From: Carnegiea gigantea
Lineage: Eukaryota > Streptophyta > Magnoliopsida > Caryophyllales > Cactaceae
NCBI GenBank assembly: GCA_029747015.1
Contig: JAKOGI010000110.1
Span: 632,233 to 696,232, forward strand
Length of the DNA stretch: 64,000 nt
Direction of reading: 5' to 3'
Below, one piece after another: positions 32,751 through 46,024 of this stretch. The notes beneath the pieces are model-generated. The model ran no database searches. It saw nothing but the letters and a program-made list of their open reading frames with translations, and was not told the DNA's origin. The first letter of the stretch is position 1, and each line of letters begins with the position of its first letter. Made by a program: the position numbers and the translations under genes.

Positions 32751-35700
32751 CGCACACACAAAATGTTGCTTTCAGTAGTGTGTCTTGTATCCATACTTCT
32801 CTTATTTACCATGATCTCCCTTATTATGCTCAATCATTTTAAGTGTTTAAATTAAGGTGAATCTCTTTTTTCCCTTCCTTCTCTGGAGGACGGGGGTATG
32901 ATGGTGCATGAGCACTGGTTGTAGACCATATCCTTGGTTCACCTTCCAAAGACTTAGCCATTCGAGTTAATTGTTGCACTCATGATTTCTATTATGATTC
33001 AGGTTAGTGAAGCTTTTTCTGAGATGATTTTTAAACATGGTTTTCTGCATTGTGATCCACATGCTGCCAACCTGCTGGTTCATCCCTTGCCTTCAGGGAA
33101 AAGAAGCATTTTAGGTGAGATGTTTGACTTTTTTCTGAACCTATCGTGTGCGGGGCTCTTATTGGGGAGCTCCAGAATGATGCCAACGTTATATGGCATG
33201 CAAATATTTCCATGAATGGAGAATGCCACTTTGGCTATTTTTATTTGCTCTCTATAATAATCGAGTTGGTCAATGTTGGCTCAGTTACTGTGATAGTTAG
33301 CCCAGTCTTCACTCTGTCTTCCCTGAGGAACTTTCTTTTGCAGGAACGCCTGTTTCTCTTTTTCAATGTTGAGCGGTGGCTCTAAGTCTATAATGACCTG
33401 CAAAATGAACTTTGGGCCTAGGAAAAAGTCCTAAAGCAGAGCCTCTGATGCTCAAATTAGTCATGGAATCCAAGTGATCAGTGATAAGCCAGTGTGAGAC
33501 AAAGGTGGGATGATGGAGCTTCCAGGAAGCACCTCTAACGCTGTCTTCAATGACTTTACATATGGAGTCAAATTATGAAACCAGCAGGGTGACACTTGGC
33601 TTGGGCTGCAGAATATGCCTGGCTGTACTTCCTTTTCTTAAAATAAAATGAAATAAAATAAAACATAAAAATATTATGAAACCTGTGAGTTCATTTATAT
33701 CTTGATTTTATTAACCTCATATCGGGTTGCTCTGTTTCTCAATCAGACACCGAAGCTATTCTCCATCTGTCTCCAGTCATTGCCCATCTTTTGATGTGGT
33801 CGACTTTATGGATAGCTTGCATATTGATTGTTTATAATCTTGCATCTCCATCCATTGATCCTTTTATTTATTATGCATATTTTTCCTTATCAATTAAAAA
33901 AAAAAAAGGAACTTAGGATTCATGCGAGATTCTCTCATGACAACTATGAAATCCACACTGGCAGATGCGTGAAGTCTGCACTGAAAAATTATTCTGTGTG
34001 CAGTCTACGCTGAAAAAATATTCTGCTGCCTTCTGTTTCTGTTCGTACTCAGCTACGGATAGCCCAGCCTTACCTTACAATGTTAAGTGGATGCTTCAAG
34101 CAGTAAGCGAGCACAAAGTAAACACAACCTCAACTTGATTGACCCATTACGTAAATACTTTCATAAATTAGCTTTGAGAGTTCACTGCCCAAAAATTGAC
34201 TTTTGGGCTATGAGAAACCGAGCGAAACTAAATTCACAAGAATATCCCTCGGATCCATAGGAGACCCTGCTGAAATGAGGCCCGCACTGGTTATTGTTAC
34301 TGTTGTTGTGTCCGTAGGATCCTCAGACCTAAGAACCATTAAAACATATGACAGTCACACATCCTACTAGAACAACCTCACACCGCAATCCAACCTCCCC
34401 GCGCCCCCCCCCCCCAAAAAAAGGAGAAAGAAAAAGTGCTAATAATATGCAGCAATGTATGTCTTGCTTATACAAACTTTTCTGCTTTTCAAGTTTTAAA
34501 CTGATGGACCACACAATACTGCAGCTGCAAATTAGATATGCCATTCCGATCATTTTGGAATATTCAGCCAATCTAGAGTTAGCGTGTCATTCCTTGTGAA
34601 TGGAATGCCTTATTGATCATTTCTAGCTCCAACAACAATAGCGTCATTGCTAATGAATTAAAGGCTTTATCAGAAGACATGAATACTTGTGTTTTGGCAA
34701 TTAAAATGGGTTTAATTTGAAATTGTACAGTTTATTTTGTGGTAAACATAGTGTATTGCATGAATACTGTTGTTGGGTCTCTACCCTTTGCATTTGTATC
34801 TGTTTGTTTCTAGTGAGGAAAAAAAAGTTGCCCTTTGGGGGGGGGGGGCATTGGTTATCCTACCTCTTGTAAGCTATGCTACTGTATGGCTAGAAAGTTG
34901 GCACATTCACCTATTTATAATATCCCTTCATATTATTTTATATATACATATTATGCAGGGATGTGTACATACATACACTAATTGTTTGTAGTTTTGACAG
35001 AGCCAAAAGAGTTGATATTAGACAACTTCGCATCTTTGAACCTTGATCGACTAAGTCAAATGTCTCTTTAAATGGCCTTCTGCTTCATATGTGTATGTTC
35101 AAGAGTAGCTGGTGATGTGATGCTTTTCCAATGAAGGATCTAACATCTTTACTGTAGCTGTAAGGCTCTACTTACATTTTAAAAAAAAAAAAAAATTTCC
35201 TCCCCCATAATATGGTATTTGGCTTGCAGTCTCTGAACTTGCTTTACCTCGTACACTGTTAATAAAATTCTGTATGCACAGCTCTGATCTTCCCTGTGGA
35301 TCAGCAGGTACTAGAAGACATCAGTTGGTACTTCTGGACCATGGTCTGTATAAAGAACTTGACTTTTCAACTAGAATCAACTATGCTGCATTATGGAAGG
35401 TGTGAAGAGCTAGATTGAAAAATTGGAATTTAATTTTGAGTTTGTTACGTGATCTAACTCATCATTCTTGTTGCAGGGACTGGTGTTTTCATATGCAAAC
35501 GCAATTAAGGAATATAGCGCAAAATTGGGTGCGGGCGACGACCTCTATGCCCTATTTGCAGGAATTCTGACAATGAGGCTGTGGAACAGGGTCATTGATA
35601 TATCAGTTGATCATTTGGTGGTACAAGGGACAGAGATTGATCGATCAGAACTCCAGGTACACTCATCAAGAGCACATTGCTTTGTGATTGACCTTGTGGG

Positions 35701-36630
35701 GATGAGAATTTTCTAATGTACTCCTTTGGTTTGTGGTCATTATCATCAGTAATAGTTTTTCAAATAGATGAGGTTATATTTTTCTTCAAAGAACTCCTGG
35801 TAGTCCTTAGGTTGTTCAGTTTGTGGTTTAATCTAATGCTGCGTGATTTACATATTTGCAGATGTATGCATCCATGTACTTTCTTCAAATTTCAGAACTT
35901 CTAAGGAGGCTGCCACATGTAATTTTGTTGATGCTGAAGACGAATGATTGCTTACAGGCTGTGAATAGTACTTTGGTATTGCATTAATTTCCTTTTCCTA
36001 TCTTCCAGTCCCCTCCATCACAGGCAAAATCATTGACAGTTTAATATATTGTGCTGCCTATGTTATTTGAACCCAAGTATGACTTATTATTGTGTGATGT
36101 GATTATGTGTTGAAGTGTCAAACACTTGGGCTTGCACTTCTGATAAATGTGGCATATTTTTGGTTTAAAGTTCAGTGCCAATCATCCATGCCCATATTTG
36201 GAATCTCCCGGTAACATATTGTATAACAGATGATATAGAACATATTGTATAACTACGCATTTCACACCACACATATAACATGACATCAAAGAGTTCAACC
36301 ATCAGAAAAACTTGGTTTTTGTTGATGGCCACATGTTGGCCAGGGAGCCCAGGGCTCTTGCGGAGGGTTTTTTTTCTTTTCCTTTTTTTGTAATCCCTTT
36401 TTGGTGGTTCATGATGCGTGAAGTGCAAGTCAAGCCTCTATGCTAGAGATATATTGTTCTGCTTTCTGAGGCACATATTTGCTGCTCTTGTAGCAATACT
36501 CGTTTTTCTTTGTTTGGGGCAGACATGGCCATGAGGCTGCTGGGGTTTCACGGTCAAGAAAGGATTGTATTAGGGAGGCTGTATGCAGCATGTACTAACT
36601 GGAAATGTTGGGAGGGCGGATTGCAACATA

Positions 36631-37075
36631 GAGGGGTGGGCAACGCTCGGGTCGGGTCAGATTAGGGTTGGCGCGTTTACGATGTGGGTTGGTTGAGTCG
36701 TGGCCGGCCGTTAATGAAGTGGGCCACGCTGGTCTTTTTACGTAAATAAATGGGTTGGGTTGAGCTGGTACATGGGCAACCTGTTTTCGGCATGTTTAAA
36801 AATGGAACAAACTTGCACAACTCTATATAATAATAATGATAACGTATAAATAGTAGTGAGTAAACTAATCGTAGCATGTAAATAAGTGTGGCGAGTAGGT
36901 TGAAAAAAATATCGGGTCACTAAATGGGTCATTAGTGGACCGAACCGACCTGTTAATATGTTTTACTAGGATGATATGCTATTAACCCGATCCATTATTG
37001 ACCTAACCCTTTATTGATCCTATTTTAAATGGACCGATCCACTTGACCCGATGGGTATCCAGCCCGTTGCCTGCC
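36631..37075. mobile_element. MITE-like element with GGGTGGGCAAC ends
   Basis: The segment starts GGGGTGGGCAACGCTCGGGTCGGG and ends ACCCGATGGGTATCCAGCCCGTTGCCTGCC, an imperfect inverted pair. The interior has repeated GGGTTGG and ACCCGA motifs. It lies in the last intron of the ABC1K pseudogene. No target duplication is clear. Confidence 0.5.
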
Positions 37076-37475
37076 TTTACACCATAACATACATGCTTCA
37101 TCCTTTTTCCTTTGGTCTTCATTGTCGTTGATTTATCTTTCCCTGAGTCTGCTATCTCTTCTTTCACAAAGCTCCTCATCTGTTTCTTCCCGTCCTCCTC
37201 CTCTTGTGCATTGGGCATGCAGTATAGTCTGGCTTTCCAACTATGTTTTTGGTCAGTTGCAATGATCATCAATGGAAACATACCTGATCATCGGGAAGGT
37301 TTCATCTGAAGCAGTCATTGAGGCAAAGCTGCAGCAGAAGAAATCCATCCTAACTTGGATGGGTGTTTGGGTGGAAGAGATTTTGTCAAATGGTCGCCTT
37401 CTCGCAATGCAAGTAGCTCTTTGGTTCTTACACCTGCAGAAACTGTTACAATACAGTAAAGCTTTAGGCTGCTGA

Positions 37476-40400
37476 GTTCCACCGTAGACACCCAATGTGG
37501 TAAAAACTTCAGTTTTGTTCTGACGTACAGTCTAATAGTGAAATTCTTTTGTCATTCAAAGACTCGATTCTCAGGGGATAAACCAATTTGCAGCCCCTAG
37601 CCTACCAATGGATCATTTTTCAACAATATTTGAACCCAATCACAAATTCATTCTATGAATATGTGCATAAGACAATCCTTTTTTGCCGATAAATTTGATG
37701 AACCCTTGTATGGGGAACCTTACATAGTAAATTAACAAACATGATATGATTCATACCTCATGGCTGCCAAGCCCTGTTAGGTTCACGGGCTCTTCGTTGT
37801 TTCCTTGGATGTCATTGGGATTGTAACAACCTAATAGTTGGTTGCAATTTGAACGACACCCTACAGAAAGGATTTTTGCCTATGTTCTCTCCTTGTGTAT
37901 TGATTTGTTACTGAAATATTTTTTGTTCCAAGTAATTTACAGTCTGTGTGCCGCTTGTATTTTGTACTATCAAAACTGGTGTATGGGGATATAGTTTGAT
38001 TGTCATCGGAGAGAAAAGGTACGGAATTTGAAGCCTTAAAGTCATGTTTGGTTCATTTTTGAGGTTTTTAACTTTCATCAACTTAATAGCCCAGAGAGGG
38101 GCAGGGGAGAGCAGCTAGTCATACTACGTCCTTTTGGGTCACCTTTGGCAATCTAACAGGACAATAAGCCTGAAGCAGATCTGTATTTTTGTTTGGATAG
38201 TACTGCATTTGCATGTATCATATATTCGTGTATGTATATCTTTGCCCTTAATAGCTCCTATCCTAGCTTTCTCAACACAATCCTTGTTTGGGAATTTTTC
38301 TTCTCATTTTTGATGTTTCTTCCAAGTTCCAAAATAAAAAAGTACTGTGATTTAGTTGAATAGGTTGACCAAGCTCAACGCTTTCCAACTCTATGTGCTA
38401 AACCACTCCATTCTTGATAAACCATCGATCAAGGAAGGCCCGTAGGTGGCTGTCTAATGTATATGGTGCCTCGAGCCATATAAAAATTGAGTGTGTTTCT
38501 TGGCTTCCCTTCATTTTGGTGGATAAAATCTCCGACTAAAGGCACCCTAAAGTGCAGGAGGGGGGGGGGAGGGAAGGAGATTCTCTCATACCTTGAGATC
38601 TTAGACACTCATATTTCAACAGAGTTGAAAACTTTAACAGACTTCCCTGTAATTAATCTTGAGTTGTACAGCTAGCGGAGTACTCGAGTAGTGAAAACAT
38701 TCCTTAACACAATATTGATTGGCTTGTCTAGGTGAGACTGTCTTACTAAAATTATTGTAAGATACTACTATTATGTTAGCCTATGAATTCCATGTGATAT
38801 CCTGTATTAACTGTCTTATGATAACTTATTATGAACGATTTCACCTAAGAATTTGTATTGAGAGTTGTGCTGTAAATTTAATTGACGTAGGAGGACAATT
38901 TGCTCTTTTTTAATTTCCACAACTTTCAATAACATCCCTTTCATGTACCAAAAGCTGTGTACTTATTCATGTTAAAGCAAGGTGGAAAGTGAAAGATTCA
39001 GAACAGTACTGCTAGCGAATCACTCTCAAGCATGCAGTGCAATGGGTACAACAATGTCTGGGCATATTTTTAAATAAGTGGCTGTTAAAGTTCGTTGGCT
39101 ACAGTTTGTTGAAATATTAACCATCTTAGTATCTTCAGTGTTTGGTCATGGCCTGGTGTCCGGGCTTCACCCTTACATTTTGTTCTTTTTTTTTTTTTGG
39201 GGGGGGGTAGTTTTCAAATTCCCTTCCGCCCTTTCTTCATCTCCCTTAAGGTGTATGATTAAAGAAAAGAAAAATACTTAGTGCGTGGGCGTGGGTGTGG
39301 GCATAGGTGTTGTGTGCTTGTGCGTGTGTGTCTTGAGAAGTCAATGTGGTGTTTTGATGTGAGATTAAGGTGTACAGTAAATTTCATAATCAACTTACCC
39401 TCTTCATTTTCGTATTATATTATTCTTTCTGGCTTCCCTGTATGATCCCCCCCCCCCCCAAAAAAAAAAAGCTTTGGGAAGTAACGATTATGTATACGTG
39501 TTTTTTTAAGTAATCATATAATCAAATTTTCTTAATCGAAATTGAAGTTTTTCTTTTGATATATAGAAGCTTCTTCAGCATATCTTTCTATTCTTCCTCT
39601 CGTTCCCAACATGGATAAATAGTCCAAGATATACCTACTGAAAGCCTCAAGAATCATATGATTATGTAGAGGGAAAATACAACAGCATTAGAGAAGTTTT
39701 TTTAGATCAACGGAAAAAAAGGGATCGATTTTGCATGATTAAATTACCCTTTGAGCCACATAGCCCATTGTTGCCATAACTCATGTTACTCAGATATGGT
39801 ATATCAGATATCAAAATCATCAAAAAAATCCAAGGCACTCATATTACTCATGTTCGAATAGTAGAGAATTTGTGAGGTAGGTAGAGCCAAGATGCAAAAT
39901 TTGGGAGACCTCTACTTCAAGCCAAGGACCAACCATGGCTAGTAAAGGAAATTCGGAAATGGTATAGGAAAATGTAAGCATTTAAATGTAGGTTTGGCAT
40001 GAATTGAAAGAGATCAAAGATGGCTATCAAGTTAATGCAAGCAAGTGATAATGATATTTTGAAGCTGCTAGTTGTAGTGAATTTAGTGGTTTGCCTTGTA
40101 TCTTTCTCATTGGCATGGAAGTAAAAGCTAACTATGGTGTGTAATATATTCGGAGTAGGAAGGAATGGCTTACCCTATATCACTGAATTTGTATGAATTA
40201 AATCCAACTTTTCGCGGATGTAATGTCAGTGTGAGGTGAAATTAGAAAAAGATTTTGCATGTTGAATGACAAATCTTGTTGGCAGCTAAGTAATATTAGC
40301 ATTGATTAAAAGCAAATAAGTACAATGTTTGAGGGAACCTCGACCCAAAATATACAACAAAATGGGTTCCCTTCAATGAATTGAGACCATTTCCTATTTT

Positions 40401-40946
40401 TGTGCAAATTCCAACTCAAATGAAAGTTCATGTTCAGAGCTTACAGTTTAAGCTCTGACATTGAGCACCCTAGAGTTGATTGTTCTAGAAAATATACTCA
40501 AACACAAGTAGCATGCATAGATAAGGTGGAGCATACTAAAACAGAAACTGAGTCTACATTACATTTGAGACATCATCACTAAGTAATTGTATTAAGCTGA
40601 GAAGATAATTAAGAGCTGATAGGCTAAGCAAAGGGTGGATAGCTTGAAGGCCGAGAAGAGGATGCAGCTTGAGTAAGTTGATGCCTTCTAGGCCTTCCAA
40701 CTGCTATGCACTCCTGATTATTAGATATTGCCTTCATTTTGGTGTTTGTTCTCACAAATGGGTTATTCTCCTACCCCTTGCAAGTGGCACTGTTATGGTG
40801 AAGACCCCGACAACTGCCACGTCTGATAGTCGTTCTCCTTGTTGGCTTCCTCTTTCCCTTTTCAAGCCTTATTTTCCTTTCCTTTGCTACTGGATCCCTT
40901 TTTTGAATGGCAAAAGTAGGGTTGACAATGATCACTGGAACTTTGG
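37476..40946. other. Intergenic, nothing recognised
   Basis: This is the 3' flank of ABC1K copy A and AT-rich DNA. It holds several homopolymer junctions (G-runs at about 38561 and 39202, C-run/A-run at about 39449-39470) and a (GT)n-rich stretch near 39280-39330. No protein-like frame was found. Confidence 0.5.
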
Positions 40947-43822
40947 TCACATTCTCTCAGGTTTGCTTGGCTGAATGGCTACACTGTAACTGTCCTTGAA
41001 CATCTGCACAGAATAATAGAGGCTAGTGAAATCCTCAAGTTTCAAGCCACGCCACAATATATTTCTAGTTGAATGTTTGCATGATATACCAGTGATTTTC
41101 CAAAACCTACCATTATAGAACTTCTGTTGTACATTGACAATGTAGTTGACATTGTTGTCCATGCAATCAAAGACCATCTGGCCATTAGGTACTAGTGTGC
41201 AATGTCATCCTTTTCTTGCTATTTCCTTCAATTTTTCCATAATAAATGGCACAATTGGGCCTTCAAAACTTTCTATCGCAGCCTTTCTTTGCCCAAGCCA
41301 TAACTGTCTATGCTTCCTAATTCCTTCAACTAAGGATATGATTGGTTTATCCCTCAACTCCTTGATCACATCGTTGGATGTTTCCATAAAGTTGGATTGA
41401 GGTGTTGTCTAGTGAGCATATGGAAGGCTGGAAGAGGTGTCTTGCCAAATAATATTTTGGCTCTTTCATCAACAAATGATAGGTAGCAGGGCTTGCTTAT
41501 ACACATTCATCCAAGGCTGCCTCATGCTCCCAAGTGGTGTAAGCATTTGCTTCTTTTCATAAAAATTGTTTTAGAGCAGACCCTAGAAACTCTCTTCGTA
41601 TTCCCTCCTAAATGGATTATACGCACTCTCCTTAAAGCATCAGACAAGCATTCCTTCAAAGCATGTTTAACTCCCTATGAAGAAAAGATATCAAGTTATG
41701 AAACGTATTAAAACTGGTCGAAATTACAAATTTTTGAAAGTGAAGCGAGGAGAATTACGTTGCATCTATCCGACAATGTGGACAACCTTCCATGATCTTC
41801 AATCACCATAACATGTAACAATGCAGAGAAGAAGTACTTCCAGCTTTCATTATTTTCTGACTTCACAACTCCAAATGCAAGAGGAAAGTAATGATTTTCA
41901 ATATCTAAGCTCAAAGGCATTAGTGAAACACTCCCACATGGTCATTTCAAGTGACAACCATCCACCCCAATCATAGACCTACAACCCTTGAGAAACCGAT
42001 CAATACCTGAATAGTCTCTTGAACCTTGGCTTACTGATTGCCGTATCAGAAGAGCCTGCAACATCCTTAAGAGATACTTTGACCTAGCTAATGTCTGCAT
42101 GACTGTAATGATAAGTTAACTTAATCATCTTAATTTAGTAAGCCAGCTTCTCATAAGACACATGCCTGCATTCAATTTTCTCCATAATTATTTCTCTAGC
42201 TCTTCTTATGATATAGTATTTCCTAATCAAGTCAAACCTCTCCACCAATAGTTTTTACATGTCCTTAACTCTTTTTCTTAGAGTGAGCCTTCATGTTAGC
42301 GTCTGAAATCTCAAGTATCTAGTGGAGTTAACAATTGGATTTTCTTTCAATCTTGCATAGGTTTCACTGTGCTTTGGCCGCGGAGTCTTGACTTAGAAGG
42401 TTCTGCCATCAGGTAGCATTGAGCTATGAACCCTCCAAGTACAATCAGGATGAGCACATTTTGCAATGTACCTATATCTGGCATTCTTCATCCTTACAAT
42501 ATTGGCTCCTTTTTGCAAACAAAATTGCCTTATAACTTCCAGCCACCTGTTTTTATTGACAAACATGTCCCATCTCTGTTTTTTTACTATGCCATCAGGC
42601 TCCGTTTCCCACACTTGCTGACTAATACAATTTATGGTTTGCGTCAGTAGTCCTATCATCATCTTCATCATCTGTAATATAGTAGTCCTTTATATTATCT
42701 CTAATGTTTGATCCTCCTCCAATGTCACTTCGGACTCCATATTATTCTTACCCCCAATCCTCAAGGTTGTACTCTTCATCCTCAGAATCATCATCACTCC
42801 AGTGCTACACCCATGAGCCTCTTCTTCAGCAATTGCAACTGATTTGCCCCTTAAATCATGGACAACGGAAACTTTTAAAGAAACTGAGGTGTTATTGGGT
42901 TGAGAGACGGAGGGTGACAGTGTGGGATTGGCTAAGACGCTAAAATTGCCATATTGAAGTCCAAATCCAAGGGAGGCCCACTACTCTTAACATTTTTATC
43001 CAAGGATAACCCATTTAAATCCACACCTATGTGACTAACCTCATTAGAATTGATCCATGGCAGTCTAAGAGGGAAGAAGTATTTCTGGGTTCATTTGTTG
43101 TGGATTGCTAATGTTCATGTGAATGGGCCTTGCCTTGTCGGTGGGCAGAGATTGGGATGCATTTTCTTTTTGGGCTCAGCTTCTCTATTTTTTGATATGC
43201 ATGGCCTGATTTTTGGGAAAGATTTATTGTGATAGGTTGATAATATTGCACAGTTTTTTTTGGTAATCTACTTATTCTAGGTGTTAATTTCTTCCTCACT
43301 TCAAGTTGATTTTAGTCATTTACATCAACATCAGGTTGACAAAGAGTGAAGCTATCAATTTCCTCCATTGTGACAATAACCTCCTTATCCCCTTTAACGC
43401 CCTCATAACTTCTACCACCACATCATCATCACTCTGTACGAAGTTTGAACTATTTACATGAACATTCTCTTCAATAACATTAATTTCCTTAGCTTCCAAT
43501 GTCCTTTATTGCTCTTCTAAAAAGCTAACTCGCAGAGCTTATTCGGTGTACGTTTATCAACCATGACTACGACAATAATATTCTGATCCTCCACAGGCCC
43601 AACCATCTAAGCATGCCTTTATCACTGTTGATTTCATATTTTTCTCCCCCAACCAGGTTTTTGATAGTAAAAACATAGGAATTTTATCAACTCTAAACCC
43701 TTTTCCTTCATACAACCCCTAGTCTTTATTACCAAATCTAGTACAAACATCTCATTTGGGTCGAACTTCCCAATGTTCGATTTTTCTCCTTTGTAGTCAA
43801 CTACAAGCTCCTTCCCCACCAT
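40947..43822 (-). pseudogene. MULE (mudrA-type) transposase remnant
   Basis: Read on the minus strand, the domains appear in family order. An N-terminal piece lies at about 43822-43634 (KFDPNEMFVLDLV). The MULE zinc/DNA-binding segment is at 42671-42393 (RYRYIAKCAHPDCTWRVHSS). The catalytic core is at about 42000-41708 (MIGVDGCHLK with the first catalytic Asp, then FPLAFGVVKSENNESWKYFF). A downstream helical part lies at 41387-41205 (ELRDKPIISLVEGIR). A SWIM-type zinc finger is at about 41100-41060 (WKITGISCKHS, first Cys pair lost). Stops and frameshifts separate them all. Terminal inverted repeats were not found, so element limits are unknown. A domesticated FAR1-like gene is unlikely, given the many breaks. 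Confidence 0.82.
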
Positions 43823-44046
43823 TTATAAAATTCTACATTCATATGAAATTTTTTGTCATCATATTGAAGTTATATACCTTAAGAATCTATATATCATTCA
43901 AATTTCCTAAACCATACCAGAACAATTATTCTTTACAAATTTATCTAAATTCACACATTGTTTCCATAACAATAGTTAATATGTCCAGTTGTATCAAATT
44001 TTCATAAAAACTCTTACTTTTACTCATCCTTTGTTTTCAGTATATA

Positions 44047-44639
44047 CTAGAGTTGGGAAAAGCTGACCCGACACAATTACCGACTCGAACCCGACACGAA
44101 GTTAAGTGGGTTTGGGTACAAATTTTCGACCCGTTTAATTAAATAGGTTAACACGTTCAACCCGTTTAATTAAACGGGCTAGGTTCAGGTTGATATTCTC
44201 GACATGAAAAAGTACCTATTTAACCCGTTTAATTAAATGAATTAAATAAGTCAACTCGTTTTTCCATTTGTCATTTATCAGTTTGCTTTTTATTAGATAA
44301 TTAACAATATAAAATTTTTTAAAAATTGAGAATTATGATGAATCAGGGAAATTTTAAAGAGTAATTATTTAATGTGATATATAAACTTAATTTTTAACGC
44401 TGTAATTAAGTATTAATTGAAAATATTGAATGTGTAAATAGTTAATTAGGCGACTGAACTTGACCTGTTTATCTTAAACAGGCTAAGCGGGTCAACCCGT
44501 TTAAAAATTAAATGGGTACAGGTTAAGGTTTTCCAACCCTTTTAATAAACGGGTTAGGTTCAGGTCGAGAAATTCTTAACCCGTTTAAGCTCGACACGAA
44601 CACGAACCCGACCGGACACGACCTATTACCTAGCTCTAG
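44047..44639. mobile_element. MITE-like element, 593 bp, TATATA flanks
   Basis: Ends CTAGAGTTGGG and CCTAGCTCTAG are inverted (9 of 11). TATATA flanks both sides (44041-44046 and 44640-44645). The interior is full of ACCCGTTTAATTAAA(C/T) repeats and GACCCGACAC motifs in both orientations. The superfamily is unclear. The flanks may be a target duplication or chance in AT-rich DNA. Confidence 0.6.
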
Positions 44640-46024
44640 TATATACGCACATTCAAGATTGCAAACTGCAAACCCTAACTAGCATGGAATAAATTGAAAT
44701 GAAACAAAAGTAGACAGTTTTGACACGATTCAATTGATAACAAATTTAACAAGCAGGAAGCCAGTCACATGTTACATCCCTTTATGTGCTCTAAGAACTA
44801 ATTGTGCTGCCGCTCAACATGCAACTACAACAACGGCACTAGATGTCGCTAATTCAACAATATCTGCTTTTGATTGTCACTTTTCTTGTGGTTTTGGTTT
44901 GGGTTTTCAACCTTTGACTATGGTGATCACAAAGAACCAGAGGAAGGGTTTTGCTAGGCCCTTTCTCTCTCCATAAAAGGTTTCAAATGGGATATTAAAA
45001 GTAGTTGGGTTGTTCCTTTGCTTTTGTTAGTTGTCGAAATAATTTTCACATTTTAATGCATTTCCCACCTTCTTAAAGGACAACAATGTAATTTTCTAGC
45101 GACGATGGAGGCCCTCACTAGAATTGTCATTATTCTATAAAATTGTTATATGTCAAAAATATCAGGATCATAAAAATTAATACATCAAATCTTGAAATAT
45201 CTAAGTCAACAGTTCGTTCATTGCATTGCCTATTGCTTTCGTTACCTTTACTTGAGGGCCTAGAAAGAGAAAAAGCTTTGGGGCACCTAACTGCTTTTGG
45301 TGAGTAGTTGGAGATAATGAAACTAAGTGAAACGTTGGCCTAACGATCCCCCCCCCCCCCCCCCCCCCCCCCCCCAAAGGGAGTTTTTAACAGAAACGAT
45401 GACATTAAAAAGTGCCAGGTAGCTCAATTAGCCTACGGTGAAACAAAGAGTACGAGTTTGTTTCAGCATATTTAATTTATGGGGTACAACATAATCACTC
45501 TCATCACTAACATTGTTAGAATCGGGATCCTAGTTAGAATCAATTAGGGGTCCTTAGAATCAGAATTGTAGATTCGGATCAAGGATCATAAAATTTTAAT
45601 ATTTATTTGGAATAGTAAAAATTATTTTCATAAGAACAAAAGTCTTAACAAACATTCACAAAGATTGTAGAAATTCAACTTAACTTTAGTTTGTGGGCAG
45701 TTTTGATGCAAAAAATATACTGCTAGAATAATTTCTTGATAAGAATTAAGTATGAGCGCTTAATACAATTTATTTAGCATCATGGATTGGATCGCAGGAT
45801 TGTAGAATCGAATTATTATCCTATCATTCGTTTTTTGAACTAAATTAGGATCGTTAGATCCTAATTACTTTAAAATTCTAGTGGATGTTGGATCGGTACA
45901 GAGTTTTTGGATTGTAGAATCGTACGATTGTATGATCTGCATCGGAAGTTTAATAACTCTATGCTCTCACAATGGTAAGGAAACACTAGGAGAATAAAAA
46001 CAGGAAATCACTTTTTCACTAAAC
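44640..46024. other. Intergenic, with 28-bp poly-C tract
   Basis: No gene was found. A run of about 28 C at 45348-45375 is followed by AAAGG. The stretch 45514-45960 repeats TAGAATCG/GGATC motifs in both orientations and may be an old MITE, but no clean ends were found. Confidence 0.45.

Larger units (their letters stand above)
31463..37475 (+). pseudogene. ABC1K pseudogene copy A, right part (exons 6-12)
   Basis: Exon equivalents are 31511-31547, 32203-32417, 33003-33114, 35308-35399, 35477-35656, 35862-35975 and a last exon at 37257-37475. Motifs such as [10 protein letters not shown] and [10 protein letters not shown] remain. Lesions: exon 7 lacks 4 bp (near 32350), shifting the frame, and the last exon has an in-frame TGA at 37263 where relatives have Gly. 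The last exon ends at TGA 37473-37475 and shows what the end of the intact copy, outside the window, should look like. Exon 10 differs from copy B at about 18 of 180 positions. Some exons could still be transcribed, but no full-length kinase can result. Confidence 0.87.

Noticed and set aside
44734..44976. 80-codon open frame as a small gene
   Set aside because: No recognisable domain, no supporting splice structure, and it sits in repeat-rich intergenic DNA. Chance is the simpler reading.
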